Shown here piece by piece: positions 1-6,042 of a stretch of DNA of 6,042 nt. Made by a program: the position numbers and the translations under genes. The notes under the pieces are model-generated. The model saw nothing but the letters and a program-made list of their open reading frames with translations. It was not told the origin of the DNA and did no database searches. The DNA is from an uncultured Eubacteriales bacterium (GTDB taxonomy: Bacteria > Bacillota > Clostridia > Monoglobales > Firm-18). Within the stretch, counting starts at the first letter, position 1. Each line of letters begins with the position of its first letter. The stretch covers positions 1 to 6,042 of the forward strand of contig CAJLYO010000113.1 in the NCBI GenBank assembly GCA_905210885.1, read 5' to 3'.

Positions 1-1
1 A

Positions 2-1339
2 TTTTCTTCATTTGATGTATATATTTTTATAATTCTGATTGCTTTTGAGCTTTTAATGTCGTTCACATTTTTGGGATACATACACATTCCGCCTGTTTCG
101 GTTACGCTGGCTTACATTCCTATTTTAATTGCCGCGTGCTTTCTCGGTACTGTGCAGTCAACCGTTGTAGGCGCGGTTTTCGGTTTGGCAAGTATGTTTA
201 AGTCAAGCGCAAATTATGTAATGCAGGCGGATATGGTGTTTTCCCCTGTGTTAAGCGGAAGTCCGGTAAACAGCGTTTTGCTTGCCTTGGGCGCGCGTAC
301 CTTTTTCGGATTTTGGGCTGGACTTGCGTTTTTTGCCGCAAAGAAATGCAGATACAAACGCGCCGCTTTAACTGTCGTTTCATTTATCGCGCCAAAAACC
401 CACGGCTTGATTGTTTTGTGTGCAATGCGTGTGCTTTTTCCCGATGCGGCAAATGTGTATCTTTCAAAGCCGCTTATTACTTCAAGCGACATAATTGTTG
501 CATTTTTCTGCGTTGCCGTTATACAGCTTTTGTGGTATATCCGCAATACGGAGGCTGTGGGCAAGTTTGAAAATTGTATCAATGAGGTTAACCGAAACCC
601 GTATTTTGAAAGCAAGATTAAATACAGGATTATCCCGGTTTTTGTAATATTTATTGTGTGCATGACGGTTTTTGCCACAATATATTTTTCCCAGCGTGCC
701 GCTTACATGCTTCTGATTCACGGCGTTAAAGTGACTCATGCTTTAAGCGGTGATTTAACTCATTTGCAGACGCAGTTTATGATGGCGGTTTTGTCGCTCA
801 ATATCATCACGGTTGTTGCGTTTTTGTTGTGTTACAAATACGCGGAATACCAAAAATACTTAGATGAATTTGACGTTACCACCGGTGCAATGGGCAGAAA
901 GATTTTCACGTTTTACTGCAAAGTAATGCAAAACTCATCTATGAAGCGCGGCTGGTTTATAACCTTTGACGTGGATTATTTTAAAAGTATAAACGACACC
1001 GTCGGTCATCTCGGCGGGGACAAGACGTTAAAAGGCGTGGCGTCGGCGTTTAAGAAAATCTTTGCTGATTACGGTATTTTGGGCAGACTCGGCGGCGATG
1101 AGTTTTCGTCTATGTTAAACGCCGATAAACTGAGCGAAAACGAGCTTTCGCAAAAACTTGACGATTTTCTTGCGGAAATTTCCGGGATTTTACCCGGCGA
1201 TATTAAAATAAGCTGCAGCATAGGTGCATGCCGCTTTGAATGTCCTGCTGATATTGACGCACTTGCCGAGCAGTCGGACAAGCTGCTGTATGATGCCAAA
1301 AATAACGGCAGAGGCTGTTATGTTTTCTGCGAATTTTAA
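2..1339 (+). CDS. ECF S-component-like membrane sensor fused to a GGDEF diguanylate cyclase (5' partial)
   Basis: Probable membrane-bound diguanylate cyclase making c-di-GMP from GTP. The frame is open to the left edge and the codons before the first ATG (position 56) already encode a hydrophobic helix, so the true start lies outside the window; residues here are counted from that ATG. Residues 1-165 carry about five more hydrophobic segments with S-component-like signatures: SVTLAYIPILIAACFLG near 15-31, and SPVLSGSPVNSVLLALGARTF near 63-83. Two further helices (about 192-213 and 240-262) flank a short external loop, which puts the C-terminus in the cytosol. The GGDEF domain runs from DVTTG (273) through FDVDYFKSIND (304-314) to GGDEF (346-350) and ends with the usual AKNNGRG. 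The metal- and GTP-binding positions are present, but the RxxD inhibitory site before GGDEF is replaced (A and G at those positions). Known: S components bind vitamins or similar small molecules. Inferred: the N-terminal half senses such a ligand. A LytS-type 5TM sensor is the main alternative. Confidence 0.85.
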   Translation, partial: FSSFDVYIFIILIAFELLMSFTFLGYIHIPPVSVTLAYIPILIAACFLGTVQSTVVGAVFGLASMFKSSANYVMQADMVFSPVLSGSPVNSVLLALGARTFFGFWAGLAFFAAKKCRYKRAALTVVSFIAPKTHGLIVLCAMRVLFPDAANVYLSKPLITSSDIIVAFFCVAVIQLLWYIRNTEAVGKFENCINEVNRNPYFESKIKYRIIPVFVIFIVCMTVFATIYFSQRAAYMLLIHGVKVTHALSGDLTHLQTQFMMAVLSLNIITVVAFLLCYKYAEYQKYLDEFDVTTGAMGRKIFTFYCKVMQNSSMKRGWFITFDVDYFKSINDTVGHLGGDKTLKGVASAFKKIFADYGILGRLGGDEFSSMLNADKLSENELSQKLDDFLAEISGILPGDIKISCSIGACRFECPADIDALAEQSDKLLYDAKNNGRGCYVFCEF

Positions 1340-1341
1340 AT

Positions 1342-1347
1342 AAAGGA
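1342..1347 (+). promoter_or_regulatory. Ribosome binding site for the GH95 gene
   Basis: AAAGGA lies 10 nt before the GTG at 1358 and just after the TAA of the preceding gene (1337-1339). It supports the GTG as the start: no ATG precedes the conserved N-terminal GH95 sequence, which begins a few codons downstream. Confidence 0.6.
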
Positions 1348-1357
1348 TTGATTTTTT

Positions 1358-3604
1358 GTGTCAGAAATTAGCTTTAAAAAACCTGCCGATACATGGAACG
1401 AGGCGCTGCCGTTAGGCAACGGAAAAATCGGTGCAATGGTATATTCCGGCGTTTTTACGGATTACATAAAATTAAACGAGGAGACATTGTGGTCGGGCAT
1501 GCCCGACGGACATGAGTATATCTTTCCGCCCGAGAATATCAGAAAAATACGCCGTGCGGTTATAGAAAGAAGATATACCGACGCAACAAAGTTAACTGAG
1601 GAAATAATGCACGGATATTCCTCGCAGGCATATCTTTCCCTCGGCAGTATTATTATCGAAACCCGTACGGACAACAAAAGAGTGAGCGGCTACAAAAGGA
1701 CGCTTGACCTTGAAACGGCAGTACTTTCGACTGAATTTAAAATAGGTAAAACACAATTTTACAGAACGGCGTTCGTTTCCGCGCCTGACAATGTTTTTGC
1801 GGTCCGGCTGGAAAGCAGCGAACCGTGCGCATACAATATTACTCTTGCGTGTGAGCTTGAACACAGCATGAAAAGTGACGCTAAGGGGATACTTGTCCAA
1901 GGCAGATGTCCGACAAATGTTTCAAAATTCACCGGCGCCATTGATTATTCCGATGATGAAAGCATACATTTTTCCATGCGGCTTTCCGCTGTTTCGGACG
2001 GTGATGTATACTCAAGCGGCGGTATGATTTGCGTTAAGGAAACAAAGGATGTTACTTTGTATTTTTGTGTTGAAACAAGCTTTTCTGGCTATGACAGACT
2101 GCCTGTATCTGAGGGCAGGGAGTATTTAGAGCGCTGCCGTGACAGAATCAAAAACGCGGCGTCTATGCCGTACGACGAGCTTATAAACCGCCATTTAAGC
2201 GATTATTCGGAATTTTACAACAGAGTTTCGCTGAATATACCGTCAGATGAAAATTCAAAGCTGCTGTTTGATTACGGGCGTTATCTTATGATTTCATCAT
2301 CGCGCCCCGGAACTCAGCCATCCAATCTCCAGGGCATCTGGAGCTGTGACGCGATTGCACCGTGGCATTCCAACTACACCTTGAACATTAACACTCAGAT
2401 GAATTATTGGCCGGCTGAGGTATGTCGTTTGGGAGAATGCGCACTGCCTCTTTTTGAGATGCTTGTTGACTTTTCGGAGCGCGGAAATCATTTCGGTTTA
2501 AAGGGCTGGAGTACCTGGCATAACAGCGATATCTGGAGATTTAACTGCGAGGCTACAAAAACCGCAATGTGGGGCTTTTGGCCTATGAGCGGTGCGTGGC
2601 TGTGCCGACATATTTGGGAGCATTATTTACACACCGGCGATATGGAATTTCTTGAAAAATACTTTTCTGTTATGAAAGGCGCAGTTGATTTTCTGTGCGA
2701 TTGGGTTACATATGACCGTGACGGCAAATTTACGACAATCCCCTCAACGTCCCCTGAAAATTGCTTTATATATGACGGAGTTCAGACCTCGGTATGCTCA
2801 GGAAGCGCCATAGATCTTGAAATCATAAGCGATACTGTTGATTTTGTAAGTAAAGCGTGCGAGCTTCTCGGATATGATTACAGCGAATACAAAAGCCTTA
2901 CCGAAAACCTCGCCGAGCTTAAAATAGGCAGCGACGGTCGACTCCTTGAGTGGAACGAGGAATTTAGCGAAAACGAAAAAGGGCACAGGCATGTGTCGCA
3001 TTTATACGGTATATATCCGGCCGATGTTCTAATAAACGACATTGAGCTCAGATCCGCGGCAAAAAAATCACTTATATTCCGTCTTGAAAACGGAGGAGGG
3101 CATACCGGCTGGAGCAATGCATGGATTGTTTGCCTTTTTGCACGCTTCGGTGACGGCGAAGCGGCTTACAGATATATTGAAAATATGCTTAAAAAATCCA
3201 TATACCCAAATTACCTTGACGCACATCCGCCGTTTCAGATTGACGGAAATTTCGGAATTTGTGCCGCAATTGCCGAAATGCTTTTGCAAAGTCACGAGAT
3301 ATATGAATGTACGCGTGTTATTTCGCTGCTTCCGGCTGTGCCTGAATGTTGGGGCAAGGGCGAATTTAAACATTTTCTTTCGCGCGGCGGCGCCGATGTT
3401 TCGGTTTCGTGGGGCGAAAAAACAGTTTCGGAAATAGTTATCGGTCACGAAACACGGCTTATAATCAAATGTGCAGACAGAAAAATATCACGCATAACCG
3501 ATAAAAGCGGTAAAGAAGTTAAAATAAGCGAAGTAAACGGCGGCACGGTAATCGAAGGAAAAACCGGCGATGCCTTCAGGCTTGAATTTAAGAGAGGACG
3601 TTGA
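1358..3604 (+). CDS. GH95 family alpha-L-fucosidase-type glycoside hydrolase, cytosolic
   Basis: Complete 748-residue enzyme, close to normal length for GH95, a family of inverting enzymes that mostly release alpha-1,2-linked L-fucose (some members act on alpha-L-galactosides). The N-terminal beta domain opens with the family hallmark ALPLGNGKIGAMVYSG and LNEETLWSG. The (alpha/alpha)6 catalytic domain covers roughly 300-650. By motif match to Bifidobacterium bifidum AfcA, the water-activating asparagines are N343 and N345 in LNINTQMNYWPAE, the general acid is E467 in PSTSPEN, and the base-side aspartate is D629 in FQIDGNFG. HRHVSHLYG (543-551) and GGGHTGWSNAW (579-589) are also conserved. A C-terminal beta domain with RGGADVSVSW follows. 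There is no signal peptide, so it probably acts on imported fucosylated oligosaccharides. It starts at GTG, 18 nt after the GGDEF gene, and ends 4 nt before the DUF2130 gene, suggesting co-transcription. Family call is firm; fucose versus L-galactose preference cannot be settled by eye. Confidence 0.95.
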   Translation: MSEISFKKPADTWNEALPLGNGKIGAMVYSGVFTDYIKLNEETLWSGMPDGHEYIFPPENIRKIRRAVIERRYTDATKLTEEIMHGYSSQAYLSLGSIIIETRTDNKRVSGYKRTLDLETAVLSTEFKIGKTQFYRTAFVSAPDNVFAVRLESSEPCAYNITLACELEHSMKSDAKGILVQGRCPTNVSKFTGAIDYSDDESIHFSMRLSAVSDGDVYSSGGMICVKETKDVTLYFCVETSFSGYDRLPVSEGREYLERCRDRIKNAASMPYDELINRHLSDYSEFYNRVSLNIPSDENSKLLFDYGRYLMISSSRPGTQPSNLQGIWSCDAIAPWHSNYTLNINTQMNYWPAEVCRLGECALPLFEMLVDFSERGNHFGLKGWSTWHNSDIWRFNCEATKTAMWGFWPMSGAWLCRHIWEHYLHTGDMEFLEKYFSVMKGAVDFLCDWVTYDRDGKFTTIPSTSPENCFIYDGVQTSVCSGSAIDLEIISDTVDFVSKACELLGYDYSEYKSLTENLAELKIGSDGRLLEWNEEFSENEKGHRHVSHLYGIYPADVLINDIELRSAAKKSLIFRLENGGGHTGWSNAWIVCLFARFGDGEAAYRYIENMLKKSIYPNYLDAHPPFQIDGNFGICAAIAEMLLQSHEIYECTRVISLLPAVPECWGKGEFKHFLSRGGADVSVSWGEKTVSEIVIGHETRLIIKCADRKISRITDKSGKEVKISEVNGGTVIEGKTGDAFRLEFKRGR
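3591..3598 (+). promoter_or_regulatory. Ribosome binding site deciding the DUF2130 start
   Basis: AGAGAGGA at the very end of the GH95 coding region lies 10 nt before the ATG at 3609. It favours that ATG over the earlier in-frame ATG at 3570, which sits inside the GH95 gene and would add 13 residues ahead of the conserved CPKCG start of the family. Confidence 0.65.
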
Positions 3605-3608
3605 TATT

Positions 3609-4784
3609 ATGCAGGAAATTAAATGCCCGAAATGCGGCGAAGTGTTTCAAGTAGATGAGTCCGGATATGCTGCAATAGTAAAACAGGTTCATGACAGTGA
3701 ATTTGCAAAAGAGATAACTGAGCGCGAAAGAATATATCTGAACGAAAAAGAAGGCGCAGTCAAGCTTGCGATTGCAAAAGCCGCGTCCGAAAAGGAACGT
3801 GAAATAGCGGCAAAAGACGCGGAAATAGAGCGCCTGAAAGGCGAGCTTATGCTTGGTAAAGCCAATTCCGAGCTTGCCGTAAAAAATGCGGTTATAGAAA
3901 AAGAAACAAAAATTCTGGAGCTTGAAAACAAGCTTATACTCGGTAAGAGTGAAAAAGAGCTTATGGAAAAATCCTTAAACGAGCGATACTCAGACGAGCT
4001 TAAGCGAAAAGATGACGAAATCGCATATTATAAGGATTTTAAAGCGCGCCAGTCCACAAAAATGGTTGGTGAAAGCCTTGAACAGCATTGCGAGGCAGAG
4101 TTTAACAAGCTTAGGGCAACTGCATTTAAAAATGCATATTTCGAGAAGGATAACGATGCAAAAAGCGGTAGCAAGGGCGATTTTATATACCGTGAATTTG
4201 ACGATAGCGGCACCGAATTTATATCCATTATGTTTGAGATGAAAAATGAAATGGATACGACTGCCACAAAACACAAAAACGAAGATTTCTTTAAGGAGCT
4301 TGATAAGGACAGAAGGGAGAAAAACTGCGAATATGCGGTTTTGGTATCGCTTCTTGAGTCTGACAATGAGTATTATAATGCCGGTATTGCGGACGTTTCT
4401 CACAAATTCCCGAAAATGTATACGGTGCGCCCTCAGTTTTTTATACCGATTATTACAGTTTTGCGAAATGCGGCGCTTAATTCACTGCAATACAGAGCGG
4501 AGCTTGAGCTTATAAGAAACCAAAATATAGACATAACTCACTTTGAGGAGGATATCAACGACTTTAAGGATAAGTTTTCCCGTAATTTCCGCCTTGCAAG
4601 CGACAAATTCAAAAAAGCAATAGAGGAAATAGATAAAACGATAGACCACCTGCAAAAAACAAAAGAGGCGCTTTTGTCCTCGGAAAACAATCTGCGCCTT
4701 GCAAATAACAAAGCAGAAGAGCTAACAATAAAAAAGCTTACAAAAAATAATCCGACAATGACTCAAAAATTTTCGGAACTGTAA
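3609..4784 (+). CDS. DUF2130 domain protein, putative PD-(D/E)XK nuclease-like
   Basis: 391-residue soluble protein of the DUF2130 family; no member has a well-established role that I can name. It begins MQEIKCPKCGEVF, a CxxC pair typical of the family N-terminus, with no second pair visible. Residues about 20-150 are a charged coiled coil rich in E, K and A. The conserved core follows: KGDFIYREFD with D191, then IMFEMKNEMD with E210 and K212, then NEDFFKELDKDRREKNCEYAVLVS. The spacing D191...E210-x-K212 fits the catalytic layout of PD-(D/E)XK nucleases, so DNA or RNA cleavage is a reasonable but unproven guess. A second coiled coil fills about 300-391. The start at 3609 was chosen for its ribosome binding site and because the conserved part begins there. 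It follows the GH95 stop by 4 nt, implying translational coupling, although no functional link to fucose use is apparent. A terminator follows immediately. Confidence 0.88.
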   Translation: MQEIKCPKCGEVFQVDESGYAAIVKQVHDSEFAKEITERERIYLNEKEGAVKLAIAKAASEKEREIAAKDAEIERLKGELMLGKANSELAVKNAVIEKETKILELENKLILGKSEKELMEKSLNERYSDELKRKDDEIAYYKDFKARQSTKMVGESLEQHCEAEFNKLRATAFKNAYFEKDNDAKSGSKGDFIYREFDDSGTEFISIMFEMKNEMDTTATKHKNEDFFKELDKDRREKNCEYAVLVSLLESDNEYYNAGIADVSHKFPKMYTVRPQFFIPIITVLRNAALNSLQYRAELELIRNQNIDITHFEEDINDFKDKFSRNFRLASDKFKKAIEEIDKTIDHLQKTKEALLSSENNLRLANNKAEELTIKKLTKNNPTMTQKFSEL

Positions 4785-4814
4785 AAACGGACTGCCTTTT
4801 GACAGTCCGTTTTT
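4783..4814. terminator. Intrinsic terminator, probably bidirectional
   Basis: A perfect 12-bp stem: AAAAACGGACTG (4783-4794) pairs with CAGTCCGTTTTT (4803-4814) across an 8-nt loop. The left arm includes the last two bases of the DUF2130 stop codon. On the + strand the T run continues as TTTTTGTTTG, ending the upstream operon. On the - strand the A arm supplies five T residues, so it can also end the GH2 remnant, whose stop is at 4820-4822. Both flanking genes point toward it. Confidence 0.9.
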
Positions 4815-4819
4815 GTTTG

Positions 4820-5507
4820 TTAAAGCTCGTATTCTACGGCGGCAGTTCCGCATTTTAAGCCATCGGCTTTTATTATTACCCCAGTTTTATCCGCCTCAGG
4901 GTCGCGCTTTACCACTGCAAGGGCACGACCTTGGAAAGCATGGCATCTATTGCTTGCATAATCGTCCTCATTGTTTGGGCAGCCGCTGAACACTGCCAAA
5001 AGCTTTCCTCCGTATACCTCACATTCTATTTCATTTGATGCGGCGGCAATTCGGTTTCCGTTTGCGTCTGAGATTTCTGCGTCAAAAAACAAATGCTCGC
5101 TTTTATCCGCCGGCAGATTTAAGTAATTTGATTTTTCTGGTGACAGCGTCCCTTAACTCCGCGCTGCCCAGAGCGCCGTGGTCATGGTGTACGCAGCCGC
5201 CGCGGAGCTTTACGGTCTTTCCGTTTAGCATAAATCCGTTTTTTGTATCTGCCGAAATCGTACGCATGCCGAATTTTGTTTCAAATGTGTCTGTTATGTC
5301 CCCGTCGGCATATATTACGGCTTTGACAGTGTAAAGATAGGGATTGTCTGTATCCCACAGTTTTGGATTTTCAATATCAAAAACCGTGATATCGGCATTT
5401 TTCCCTTGCTTTACCTCGATTGTTTTTGATTTTGAGCATACTTCTTTGCTGTCAGCGTCATACACGAAAAATGCAATTTCCGCAGCTGTATCAAGGTCGG
5501 AGGTCGG
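4820..5507 (-). pseudogene. GH2 beta-galactosidase remnant lacking its N-terminus and catalytic barrel
   Basis: Two pieces of one GH2 gene survive in different frames. The upstream piece (about 5507 down to 5109) gives the Ig-like sandwich domain (ENPKLWDTDNPYLYTVKAV, FGMRTI) and the start of the TIM barrel (LRGGCVHHDHGALGSAEL, RKIKLLKSAG). The sequence is GH2-like up to KSAG, then meets TAA at 5103-5105. The downstream piece (about 5119 down to 4820) starts near LPADKSEH and continues FFDAEISDANGNRIAAASN, IECEVYGGKLLAVFSG and CHAFQGRALAVV to a natural-looking stop; this matches the last beta domain of many GH2 beta-galactosidases. Most of the barrel with both catalytic glutamates is missing, as are the N-terminal sugar-binding domain, start codon and promoter. 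An intact enzyme of this type is about 700-850 residues; about 230 remain. No activity is possible. Lower-scoring alternative: an assembly chimera rather than real deletions. Confidence 0.88.
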
Positions 5508-5593
5508 ATACAAGCTACTTTTGCCGCATGTTTAAACGTGCATACGGCAAAAGTCCGGAGTCTGTAAGAAACAAAAAAGATTTCAGACAATAA
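5504..5593 (+). pseudogene. 3' end of an AraC-family transcriptional regulator
   Basis: The last 29 codons of an AraC/XylS regulator: SDTSYFCRMFKRAYGKSPES then VRNKKDFRQ and TAA at 5591-5593. This matches the end of the second helix-turn-helix of the family (consensus DxSYFsRxFKkxxGxSPxxYR). Everything upstream, the ligand-binding domain, the first helix-turn-helix and the start, is gone: immediately to the left the sequence belongs to the GH2 remnant on the opposite strand. This frame reads on through the junction but gives no AraC-like residues there. Because the GH2 remnant lost its 5' end at the same point, the two genes were probably divergent neighbours, the usual arrangement for an AraC activator and its glycosidase target. 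The piece is too short to work. It overlaps the 3' end of the next - strand gene by 11 bp. Confidence 0.82.
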
Positions 5594-6042
5594 TCGGAAT
5601 AATTACCTGTGTTATAAATTTGCTTGGGTCTTTGTGCTGCGGAGGTCCTTCTAAATAAACGTGACGGACTCTTTTGGCAATTGATATATTATTTTCCTTT
5701 GCGTAGGCAATAAGGTTTTTTATGAACCTTCGGGAGTTCCTCGTACGCGCCGTGATGGAATGTTGAGATTGCGCGGAATGACGGAAAGTTTCTTATATGT
5801 TCGCCGTTGCTTTTCGGCGATACCGCAACACAGTATAAAATTTCGTTGGGCTTGTCAAAGCTAAATTCCGTAAAATATAATCTTTTTGCAGTGTCGGTGC
5901 CGTAAGAGCGCATTGCCTCAAGGGCAGCGGTTCTCAGATGTTCGCTTTTTTCCGAAACGGAGAAGGAGTTGTATGTACGGCAGAAAACAGTCTGAGTCTC
6001 TATGGAAATTTCAGTAAATGTGTTTTGTGTTCTGTTTGTGCG
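5583..6042 (-). pseudogene. GyrI-like effector-binding domain of a transcriptional regulator, frameshifted and 5' partial
   Basis: The frame is open from the right edge (6042) and reads TFTEISIETQTVFCRTYNS, then LYFTEFSFDKPNEILYCVAV and FPSFRAISTFHHGAYEELPK, the pattern of the GyrI-like/AraC effector-binding domain that binds small hydrophobic ligands in BmrR- and Rob-type regulators. At an A6 run (5716-5721) the frame is lost and ends at TAA, 5689-5691. Shifting by one base gives a perfect continuation, NLIAYAKENNISIAKRVRHV then YLEGPPQHKDPSKFITQVII and PIIV, with TGA at 5583-5585, a typical family ending. Removing one A would restore the gene. About 152 codons are visible, nearly a whole effector domain; any helix-turn-helix domain (AraC- or MerR-type) would lie beyond the edge. 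Real frameshift and homopolymer sequencing error cannot be told apart here. The ATG at 5911-5913 is internal and not the likely start. Confidence 0.82.

Noticed and set aside
56..1339. ATG at 56 as the start of the GGDEF gene
   Set aside because: The frame stays open to base 2 and the preceding codons encode a hydrophobic helix continuous with the first membrane segment; no ribosome binding site precedes the ATG.
3042..3437. 131-codon + strand open frame and similar long frames within the GH95 gene
   Set aside because: They lie entirely in other frames of a well-conserved enzyme and show no recognisable family pattern.
3570..3608. Longer DUF2130 protein starting at the ATG at 3570
   Set aside because: It would overlap the GH95 gene by 35 nt, lacks its own ribosome binding site and adds 13 residues not expected before CPKCG.
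4820..5513. Two separate small hypothetical proteins on the - strand
   Set aside because: Their apparent starts are TTG codons inside conserved GH2 sequence, and together they represent two parts of one GH2 enzyme, so they are pieces of a broken gene.
5035..5535. Two + strand open frames opposite the GH2 remnant
   Set aside because: The opposite strand carries recognisable GH2 sequence over this span; the + strand translations look like antisense of it, apart from the AraC tail, which is in another frame.
5716..5722. Programmed frameshifting at the A6-C sequence in the GyrI-like gene
   Set aside because: A slippery A-AAA-AAC heptamer would give a -1 shift, whereas restoring this protein needs a +1 shift. 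A6 is also short for efficient polymerase slippage, and no stimulatory structure was evident.
1..6042. CRISPR array, tRNA, riboswitch, insertion sequence or phage gene
   Set aside because: No regularly spaced repeats, cloverleaf sequence, transposase motif or terminal inverted repeats were seen on reading through; the deletion scars show no transposon ends.

Overview
The window looks like a piece of an uncultured, gut-type Firmicutes (Clostridia) genome of low to moderate GC. This is inferred from protein flavour: an ECF S-component-like membrane domain, a GH95 fucosidase, a DUF2130 protein, a GH2 beta-galactosidase and AraC/GyrI-type regulators. No rRNA or other taxonomic marker is present, so the assignment is soft.

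Left part (about 2-4784, + strand): three co-directional genes that read like one operon. The first, cut by the left edge, is a membrane protein whose N-terminal half resembles the substrate-binding S component of an ECF vitamin transporter and whose C-terminal half is a diguanylate cyclase (GGDEF) domain with intact signature but no RxxD inhibitory site. After 18 nt comes a complete GH95 alpha-L-fucosidase-type enzyme starting at GTG, with all catalytic residues visible and no signal peptide. After 4 nt comes a DUF2130 protein with an N-terminal CPKC motif, coiled coils and a D...ExK arrangement like that of PD-(D/E)XK nucleases. A perfect 12-bp hairpin right after its stop closes the operon and can also serve the opposing strand.

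Right part (4820-6042): gene debris. On the - strand lie two pieces of a GH2 beta-galactosidase, the Ig-like domain up to the start of the TIM barrel and the extreme C-terminal domain, joined out of frame so that the catalytic barrel is missing. The 5' end of this remnant abuts, head to head, the last 29 codons of a + strand AraC-family regulator. The simplest history is a GH2 gene and its AraC activator once divergently transcribed, with one deletion removing both 5' ends plus the shared promoter and a second removing the GH2 catalytic core. The AraC remnant overlaps tail to tail with a - strand gene for a GyrI-like effector-binding domain, which runs off the right edge and carries a single-base frameshift in an A6 run.

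Together the window shows an apparently intact sensing/fucose-glycan operon beside a decayed galactoside-utilisation locus. The most unusual points are the S-component-GGDEF fusion and the two-deletion scar. No tRNA, CRISPR array, insertion sequence or phage gene was seen.
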